Of a stretch of 64,000 nucleotides of DNA, positions 58,713 to 64,000 are shown piece after piece (positions within the stretch are counted from its first letter, which is position 1; each line of letters starts with the position of its first letter). This stretch comes from Polynucleobacter sp. 31A-FELB (GTDB lineage: Bacteria > Pseudomonadota > Gammaproteobacteria > Burkholderiales > Burkholderiaceae). Below the pieces are notes generated by a model. That model did no database searches and had not been told where the DNA came from. It saw only the letters and a list, made by a program, of their open reading frames with translations. Location: assembly GCF_018882405.1 (NCBI RefSeq), contig NZ_JACVOO010000002.1, positions 154,677 to 218,676 on the forward strand, given 5' to 3'. The translations under genes were made by a program, and so were the position numbers.

Positions 58713-59882
58713 ATGAAAATTCACGAGTACCAAGGCAAAGAATTACTACGCCAATTTAATGTGCCTGTTCCAAATGGCATTCCTGCATTTAGTGTTGATG
58801 AGGCAATTAAAGCTGCCGAAAAGCTAGGTGGCCCGGTATGGGTTGTTAAGGCGCAAATTCATGCGGGTGGTCGCGGTAAAGGCGGCGGCGTGAAATTAGC
58901 TCGTAGCATGGACGAAGTGAAAAAGTACGCTTCTGAAATTTTGGGCATGCAGTTGAAGACGCATCAAACTGGTCCAGAAGGTCAAAAAGTAAATCGCCTC
59001 TTAATCGAAGACGGCGCTGACATCAAAAAAGAGTACTACTTCAGTATCGTTACCGACCGTGGCACACAAAAGAATGTGATCATGGCGTCCAGCGAAGGTG
59101 GTATGGACATTGAAGAGGTTGCAGAATCTCACCCAGAAAAAATTATTAAAGTATTTGTTGATCCATTGATTGGTTTGACAGATGCTGATTGCCAGATCAT
59201 TGCGAAAGGCATTGGAGTTCCAGATGCTTCTATTCCAATGGCAAGTGATGTGTTCAAGAACTTGTACAAGACCTATTGGGAAACTGATGCGTCATTGGTT
59301 GAGATCAATCCATTGATTCTTGAAGGCAACGGCAAGATCAAAGCGCTTGATGCTAAATTTAATTTCGATCCAAATGCCCTGTACCGTCATCCAGAAATCG
59401 TGGCTTACCGTGATATCGATGAAGAAGATGCCGCTGAAATCGAAGCTTCTAAATTTGACTTGGCTTACATCTCACTCGACGGCAATATTGGTTGCTTGGT
59501 GAATGGTGCTGGCTTAGCAATGGCTACGATGGATACCATTAAGTTGTTCGGCGGTGAGCCAGCAAACTTCTTGGACGTTGGTGGTGGTGCAACTGCAGAA
59601 AAAGTAACAGAAGCATTCAAGATCATGCTCAAGAACAAGAGTGTTGAAGCGATTTTGGTCAATATTTTCGGCGGCATCATGCGTTGCGACGTGATCGCTG
59701 ATGGCGTAGTTACTGCATGTAAAGCGGTGAACTTGACTGTACCTTTGGTTGTGCGCATGAAGGGTACCAATGAGGAGTTGGGCAAGAAGATTCTTGCAGA
59801 CTCTGGCTTGCCAATCATTAGCGCCGATTCAATGGCAGAAGCTGCTACTAAGGTAGTTGCCGCTGTTGCGAAAAACAAATAA
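58713..59882 (+). CDS. sucC: Succinyl-CoA synthetase beta subunit
   Basis: A 389-residue ADP-forming beta chain of the citric acid cycle enzyme that makes ATP or GTP from succinyl-CoA. It begins [20 protein letters not shown] and carries the ATP-grasp domain ([16 protein letters not shown]) and the late [21 protein letters not shown] site precedes the ATG. sucD follows after 15 bases. Confidence 0.98.
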   Translation: MKIHEYQGKELLRQFNVPVPNGIPAFSVDEAIKAAEKLGGPVWVVKAQIHAGGRGKGGGVKLARSMDEVKKYASEILGMQLKTHQTGPEGQKVNRLLIEDGADIKKEYYFSIVTDRGTQKNVIMASSEGGMDIEEVAESHPEKIIKVFVDPLIGLTDADCQIIAKGIGVPDASIPMASDVFKNLYKTYWETDASLVEINPLILEGNGKIKALDAKFNFDPNALYRHPEIVAYRDIDEEDAAEIEASKFDLAYISLDGNIGCLVNGAGLAMATMDTIKLFGGEPANFLDVGGGATAEKVTEAFKIMLKNKSVEAILVNIFGGIMRCDVIADGVVTACKAVNLTVPLVVRMKGTNEELGKKILADSGLPIISADSMAEAATKVVAAVAKNK

Positions 59883-59897
59883 TCAAGGAACTTCAAT

Positions 59898-60791
59898 ATG
59901 TCTATTTTGGTAAATAAAAATACTAAAGTAATTACTCAAGGTATTACTGGTAAGACTGGCCAATTCCACACTGAGAAGTGCCAGGAATACGCAAATGGTA
60001 AGAACTGCTTTGTAGCTGGTGTAAATCCTAAAAAAGCGGGCGAGTCTATTTTCAATATTCCAATTTATGGAACTGTTAAAGAGGCTGCTCAGCAAACTGG
60101 TGCCACCACTTCTGTAATTTATGTTCCGCCTCCTGGCGCTGCTGCTGCGATTTGGGAGGCTGTTGAAGCTGACCTCGATTTTGTGATCTGTATTACTGAA
60201 GGCATTCCAGTCAAGGACATGCTGGAAGTACGCAACAAGATGACTGCCAAAGAAGCTGCTGGTGGTAAGAAGACTTTATTGCTTGGCCCAAATTGCCCCG
60301 GAATCATTACTCCAGATGAAATTAAGATTGGCATCATGCCTGGCCATATTCATAAAAAGGGTCGTATCGGTGTAGTTAGCCGTTCTGGCACCCTGACTTA
60401 TGAGGCGGTTGGTCAGTTGACATCAATTGGTCTAGGTCAGTCCACAGCAGTTGGTATTGGTGGCGATCCAATTAATGGCTTGAAGCACATTGATGTGATG
60501 CGTATGTTTAACGAAGATCCTGAGACTGATGCAGTCATCATGATTGGTGAAATTGGTGGGCCGGATGAAGCTGAAGCCGCTCGCTGGTGTAAAGACAATA
60601 TGAAGAAGCCAGTTGTTGGCTTTATCGCTGGTGTAACAGCGCCTCCTGGAAAACGTATGGGCCATGCTGGCGCATTGATTTCTGGTGGTGCTGATACAGC
60701 CGATGCCAAGCTTGCCGTTATGGAAGAGTGTGGCTTTAAAGTAACAAGAAATCCTTCAGAAATGGCGGCTTTGCTCAAAGCCATGTTGTAA
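59898..60791 (+). CDS. sucD: Succinyl-CoA synthetase alpha subunit
   Basis: A 297-residue alpha chain with the CoA-binding Rossmann domain ([16 protein letters not shown]) and the active-site histidine that is phosphorylated ([13 protein letters not shown]). [12 protein letters not shown] is a further mark. It pairs with SucC, and a terminator directly after it closes the two-gene operon. Confidence 0.98.
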   Translation: MSILVNKNTKVITQGITGKTGQFHTEKCQEYANGKNCFVAGVNPKKAGESIFNIPIYGTVKEAAQQTGATTSVIYVPPPGAAAAIWEAVEADLDFVICITEGIPVKDMLEVRNKMTAKEAAGGKKTLLLGPNCPGIITPDEIKIGIMPGHIHKKGRIGVVSRSGTLTYEAVGQLTSIGLGQSTAVGIGGDPINGLKHIDVMRMFNEDPETDAVIMIGEIGGPDEAEAARWCKDNMKKPVVGFIAGVTAPPGKRMGHAGALISGGADTADAKLAVMEECGFKVTRNPSEMAALLKAML

Positions 60792-60801
60792 TTACGCTTT
60801 A

Positions 60802-60832
60802 AGAAAAGGATGCCTGATAGCATCCTTTTCTG
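60802..60832 (+). terminator. Rho-independent terminator of sucCD
   Basis: The stem AGAAAAGGATGC/GCATCCTTTTCT with a CTGATA loop is long and perfect. The T run lies inside the 3' arm of the stem. Confidence 0.8.
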
Positions 60833-60872
60833 TAGTACCTGTGGTTAAAACATAAAAATATAAGAGGATGAC

Positions 60873-61571
60873 ATGGAGTTTTTAACAATGCTAGATTGGT
60901 CTGTCGTTGCGCAGATCATCTTGATCGATATTCTGTTGGGCGGCGATAACGCGGTAGTCATTGCCTTAGCTTGCAGAAATTTACACCCTAATCAGCGCCG
61001 TAAGGGCATCTTATGGGGAACAGCTGGCGCAATTATTTTGCGTATTGTGCTGGTTGCCTTCGCAGTCACTTTGCTGCAAATTCCTTTCTTGAAGTTTGTT
61101 GGCGCTCTTGCGCTGCTGTGGATTGGTTACAAGCTCATGGTGGACACTGGTGGCGAAGAGGGTCACGACCTTCAAGCGCCTGATAAGTTATTTGCAGCCA
61201 TTAAGACCATCATCATTGCAGATATCGTCATGAGTCTAGACAACGTTCTAGCGATCGCAGGTGCTGCCGGTCAGGTGGATGATCAAGCTCATCAGCTTGG
61301 CTACATCGTTTTCGGTTTATTGGTTTCTGTACCACTCATCATTGGTGGCAGCCGCATCGTTTTGTATCTCATCGATCGTTTCCCAATCATTGTTACAGCA
61401 GGTGCTGGCTTACTAGGCTGGATAGCTGGCGGCATGATGCTTTCCGACCCTGGCGTGATTAAGTTCTTTGGGGCTGGAGTGGAGTCTTATAGCTTGTTAG
61501 CAGGTGCTGTAGGCGCTATTGGTGTGATGGCTCTTGGAGAGATTGCAAAGCGGAGCAGTAAAAAAGCCTAA
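60873..61571 (+). CDS. TerC family membrane protein (YjbE-like)
   Basis: A 232-residue protein with about seven membrane segments. The TerC/YjbE signature is clear: [20 protein letters not shown] and, in the second half, [19 protein letters not shown], with acidic residues inside membrane helices. Relatives are thought to load or export manganese or other metals, and some confer tellurite resistance. The metal here is not known. It has a terminator at both sides and is a single-gene unit. Confidence 0.9.
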   Translation: MEFLTMLDWSVVAQIILIDILLGGDNAVVIALACRNLHPNQRRKGILWGTAGAIILRIVLVAFAVTLLQIPFLKFVGALALLWIGYKLMVDTGGEEGHDLQAPDKLFAAIKTIIIADIVMSLDNVLAIAGAAGQVDDQAHQLGYIVFGLLVSVPLIIGGSRIVLYLIDRFPIIVTAGAGLLGWIAGGMMLSDPGVIKFFGAGVESYSLLAGAVGAIGVMALGEIAKRSSKKA

Positions 61572-61591
61572 TTATTCTCTCTCGCATTAAT

Positions 61592-61623
61592 CAGAAAAGC
61601 CGGCCTTTAACGCCGGCTTTTCT
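61592..61623 (+). terminator. Rho-independent terminator of the TerC gene
   Basis: The stem AAAAGCCGGC/GCCGGCTTTT with loop CTTTAAC is followed by further T's. Confidence 0.88.
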
Positions 61624-61665
61624 TACATTTGGACATCTTGAGTGTGTTGGGTATAGACTGGATGA

Positions 61666-61687
61666 TGAGGGATTTAACCCTCAGGAG
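61666..61687 (+). promoter_or_regulatory. Hairpin abutting the pilin ribosome site
   Basis: TGAGGG/CCCTCA (61666-61671 with 61678-61683, loop ATTTAA) shares its last A with the AGGAG ribosome site (61683-61687) of the pilin gene. It could modulate translation. Confidence 0.4.
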
Positions 61688-61696
61688 CCAATCAAT

Positions 61697-62194
61697 ATGT
61701 CTACACAAGATCAGCAGCAAGAATCTGGATTTACCTTAATTGAGGTGATGGTTGTGGTTGCCATCATTGGTATTTTGGTGGCAGTCGCCGTTCCTCAATA
61801 TCAAGATTACATTGCACGTAGCCGCATCGTAGAGGGTATGAATTTATCCTCCAGTGCTAAGCTGGCAGTGACCGAGGCTTTTGCTAGCGGAGGCACGGTG
61901 CCAATGGATAAAGCAACTAGTGGTTCATTTACCTTTGTACCAACACGCAGTGTAAAGTTAATTGAGATCACGCCTTCTGGTGCTATTGCCATAGACTTTC
62001 AGAATAACGTTGCGCCGGAAGATAAAAACACATTGCATCTCATTCCGACGAATGACCCAGACGCCAATGTACCTAAAGCGATTGATTTATCCAAGCCCGA
62101 GGGATCAACCTGGGCTGGCGGTTGGTCTTGCCGTTCTACTGAAACCAATCTATTGCCTCAGTTACTTCCCTCAGAGTGTCGGATTGCTAAATAA
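61697..62194 (+). CDS. Type IV pilin-like protein (PilA/PilE type)
   Basis: A 165-residue prepilin. The leader is 11 residues long ([11 protein letters not shown]), with cleavage expected between Gly11 and Phe12. The mature N-terminus [20 protein letters not shown] has Glu at +5 and is the helix that packs into the fibre. Two cysteines near the end (GWSCRSTE and PSECRIAK) mark the D-loop typical of major pilins. The leader is acidic, without the usual Lys/Arg. No other pilus gene is adjacent. It could be a major or a minor pilin. Confidence 0.88.
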   Translation: MSTQDQQQESGFTLIEVMVVVAIIGILVAVAVPQYQDYIARSRIVEGMNLSSSAKLAVTEAFASGGTVPMDKATSGSFTFVPTRSVKLIEITPSGAIAIDFQNNVAPEDKNTLHLIPTNDPDANVPKAIDLSKPEGSTWAGGWSCRSTETNLLPQLLPSECRIAK

Positions 62195-62272
62195 GCAGTA
62201 AAAATTCATTCTTTTGCTTGGGGTAAGAAGGGGGTTAAGTTTCTGAACATGTTGGGCTTAATCCCCGTGGCT

Positions 62273-63823
62273 TTATATAGCAACAGTTTTGGTGATCGAT
62301 GTGCTTAGGTTGGCGCCAATTAAATCCTGAAATGATGATATTTCATTTATATGCTTATGCTTTTTCAACTCTTCTGATTTTGGCTCTATCGCAAAAGCCT
62401 TGTCAGCCAAAAGTAACATACCTAAGTCATTCAAGTTATCACCAATAGCCCAAATCTCTTTAAATCTTGGATTATTGGATTTAGATAAAAATCGACTAAT
62501 GACGTTGCTTTTGCATGGTTGAGCACTGGATTGATTGGAATCGGGATAAAAGTCAGGACTAATTTTTAGCTCCCCAATGCAAATATCATTTTGAAATTTC
62601 AAGGTGTGGGCGATCGCAAAATCTGCAAATATCCTTTTTCTCAAAACTTCTGCTGCTATGAAATAGCTATCGGATATGAGGCCAACCATGAATCCATCCC
62701 GCTTCATTTGATTTACAAACTCTACGACTCCATCTCTGATTGGCATAGACATAGCAACCTTTTCAAAGTGACTTCGGTGAGTGAATTTAAAAATTTCAGC
62801 AATTTTCTGACTACGGGTCGCTGCATCGTTTAGGTGGGATTCCAAAAGAGCATGCAATGTTTCTTCTGTATGTGTGAATCGAGCCAAATCGGTGACAAAG
62901 CGATTGGGGGTAACTGTTCCGTCCATGTCCAAAAGGACAACTTTGTGACGGTTTTTCTGTCTATTGATGATGTAGTCAAAGGAAGCTGTTGCAAGACGCT
63001 GCTCTTCATACATCTCTGAGATTTGCTCTACATGTAATCGTCCTGCTTGGCGGGAGTAGTGGTGAATTACTCTAGCAACTTCATTTGCCATTGTGGTCAA
63101 ATCGATCAATGGTTGGCTGTCATGCTCTAGAGTGCCAATATCCACTTCACAAATACGCGCTCCTTTTAGATGGGCATCAATCAATAAGCCCACATCGACG
63201 CCATAACCTGGCTCAAAAGTTAATTTTTTTAAAAGCGATGTCTTGCACGCTAGGATGCCACCCAAAGGCTGCGATATGCTTGCTAGCTCAGGAAAAAAGA
63301 CTTTAAGCATAGGTTTAGCGGTTAATTCAGTGACTCTGCCGCCACCCCTACCAAATTTCGCCTTAACGAAATCCGCACTATTGTTAATTAACGGTGCAAC
63401 TAATTTTGAAATGATCCCACTCTGTAAACCTGATAAATCACCATCTAAAAAAACAATATATTCAAACTTAGCAAGTAGTGCACCATCCTGCATAGACGCG
63501 CCTTTGCCAAGCATTGAGCTTGTGATGACTCTTGCACCAACTTTCCTAGAAATGTTTGCCGTTTCGTCAATTGAGCTGTCATCAACGACAATTACTTCAC
63601 CAGTTGAAGCGTCATTTTGCGCATATTGAATAACCGATCCAATGGCTTTCTCTTCATTAAGAGCCGGAATGATTACGGAACATAAGCCTGAATCATGACC
63701 GCCATCTTTTAGATCAGCAGAATTCTTCCGAAAAAGCTCTTTACTCGATTGTGTGGCGGCTTTTGATTTAATGCGAAGAAAGTGTTTTATTTTTCTCCAT
63801 AGACGCATCAGTAGAGTCTGCAT
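62273..63823 (-). CDS. Fused glucosyl-3-phosphoglycerate synthase-like glycosyltransferase and HAD-IB phosphatase
   Basis: A 516-residue two-domain protein. Residues 48-255 form a GT-A glycosyltransferase like GpgS (GT81): SVIIPALNEEKAIGSVI, VVDDSSIDET, GKGASMQDG, the metal-binding FLDGDL at 125-130, GGGRVTELTAKPMLKVFFPEL, and GYGVDVGLLIDAH. Residues 294-480 form a SerB-like HAD phosphatase: nucleophile DMDGT at 299-303, Ser384 in GLISDS, and GDNLNDLG at 461-468. Known systems use separate GpgS and GpgP to make the compatible solute glucosylglycerate; here both steps would be in one chain. Sugar and acceptor are inferred. The ATG has an AAGGAG site. A linker of about 40 residues joins the domains. 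Confidence 0.88.
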   Translation of the reverse strand: MQTLLMRLWRKIKHFLRIKSKAATQSSKELFRKNSADLKDGGHDSGLCSVIIPALNEEKAIGSVIQYAQNDASTGEVIVVDDSSIDETANISRKVGARVITSSMLGKGASMQDGALLAKFEYIVFLDGDLSGLQSGIISKLVAPLINNSADFVKAKFGRGGGRVTELTAKPMLKVFFPELASISQPLGGILACKTSLLKKLTFEPGYGVDVGLLIDAHLKGARICEVDIGTLEHDSQPLIDLTTMANEVARVIHHYSRQAGRLHVEQISEMYEEQRLATASFDYIINRQKNRHKVVLLDMDGTVTPNRFVTDLARFTHTEETLHALLESHLNDAATRSQKIAEIFKFTHRSHFEKVAMSMPIRDGVVEFVNQMKRDGFMVGLISDSYFIAAEVLRKRIFADFAIAHTLKFQNDICIGELKISPDFYPDSNQSSAQPCKSNVISRFLSKSNNPRFKEIWAIGDNLNDLGMLLLADKAFAIEPKSEELKKHKHINEISSFQDLIGANLSTSITKTVAI

Positions 63824-63855
63824 GCTTTTCTCCTTGGGGAGATGGGTGAAGCAAA

Positions 63856-63861
63856 AGTATA
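63856..63861 (-). promoter_or_regulatory. Candidate -10 of the synthase-phosphatase gene
   Basis: TATACT on the - strand lies 32 bases upstream of the ATG at 63823. The place of its -35 falls inside the IS end that starts at 63874, where no good -35 is seen at the normal distance; TTGGGA in the IS sits at 20 bases. Confidence 0.4.
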
Positions 63862-63873
63862 CCTATGGTGAAG

Positions 63874-64000
63874 TGACCTCCTCCCAATAAATTGGACACC
63901 CTAAATTAGAAAAAATCGGCGATATTATCCCTAAGGAGGGGTGCGCCATGAAGAGGTCAAAGTTCACAGAAGAGCAGATTGCTTTTGCATTGCATCAAGT
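63874..64000 (+). mobile_element. Left end of an IS3-type insertion sequence (cut by window edge)
   Basis: The element starts with TGACCTCCTCCCAATAAATT and continues GGACACC, the form of IS3-family left terminal repeats (5' TG, then CC-rich, then TTGGACACC). An AAGGAGG ribosome site and a transposase start follow at 63948. The right end and target duplication are outside the window, so completeness cannot be judged. Confidence 0.8.
63948..64000 (+). CDS. IS3-family transposase OrfA, N-terminus only
   Basis: The first 17 residues, MKRSKFTEEQIAFALHQ, are the usual opening of the helix-turn-helix OrfA protein of IS3-family elements (KRSKFTEEQI is widely kept). AAGGAGG lies nine bases upstream. 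The rest, including OrfB and any frameshift site, is beyond the window. Confidence 0.85.
   Translation, partial: MKRSKFTEEQIAFALHQ

Noticed and set aside
1..64000. CRISPR array, prophage, defence island or biosynthetic cluster
   Set aside because: No spaced direct repeats, phage genes, restriction or toxin genes were seen; nearly all of the window is conserved housekeeping sequence, the only mobile DNA being the IS end at the right edge.

Overview
The window is ordinary, densely packed chromosome of a betaproteobacterium of the Burkholderiaceae. A freshwater Polynucleobacter-like organism is the best guess. This rests on the moderate, rather AT-leaning base composition, the very short intergenic gaps, and several gene neighbourhoods: DUF971-ubiE-Tim44-ubiJ-ubiB, dusB-fis-purH-ruvCAB, lptD-surA-pdxA-rsmA beside amgK-murU, and miaB-ybeY-corC-lnt-glyQS. 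The organism is inferred from gene content and order; no database search was possible.

Layout. 0-12.4 kb (all + strand): the tail of a large FAD/Fe-S oxidoreductase, then quinone biosynthesis (ubiE, ubiJ, ubiB) with a Tim44-like membrane protein, a DUF502 membrane protein, aspS, nudB, an Atm1-type ABC exporter, glycerate kinase and pyrC. 12.4-13.6 kb: RNase P RNA, an OsmC protein on the - strand, and a probable small RNA with its own promoter and terminator. 13.6-18.5 kb: rplM-rpsI, argC, erpA, tyrS, with anmK opposite. 18.5-28.1 kb: a long - strand run, amgK-murU-pepP-ubiH-like-dusB-fis-purH-ruvC-ruvA-ruvB. 28.1-33.9 kb: the outer-membrane biogenesis operon lptD-surA-pdxA-rsmA. 33.9-43.9 kb: a second - strand run, miaB-ybeY-corC-lnt-glyQ-glyS-gmhB-plsC, preceded by a Na+/H+ antiporter. 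44-55.6 kb: mixed single genes (rhodanese, htpG with a sigma-32-type promoter, two small envelope proteins, amtB, gamma-carbonic anhydrase, transporters, gamma-glutamyltransferase, MOSC). 55.6-61.6 kb: a small secreted protein, tRNA-Met, a DUF2878 membrane protein, recA with a LexA box and recX, sucCD and a TerC protein. 61.7-64 kb: a type IV pilin-like protein, a large glycosyltransferase-phosphatase fusion, and the left end of an IS3-type insertion sequence that runs off the window.

How the genes work together. Envelope building dominates: LPS export (LptD), porin folding (SurA), heptose synthesis (GmhB), lipoprotein acylation (Lnt), phospholipid synthesis (PlsC), and peptidoglycan sugar recycling (AnmK, AmgK, MurU). 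Four ubiquinone genes, the two succinyl-CoA synthetase subunits and ErpA support respiration. RuvABC, RecA and RecX form the recombination and repair set.

I did not find a CRISPR array, prophage, toxin-antitoxin pair, secretion island or biosynthetic cluster. The best candidates for something undescribed are the GpgS-like synthase/HAD phosphatase fusion with an IS end replacing its -35 region, the small RNA at about 13.33-13.43 kb carrying CUCC motifs, and a perfect 12-bp inverted repeat around the start of the gamma-carbonic anhydrase gene.
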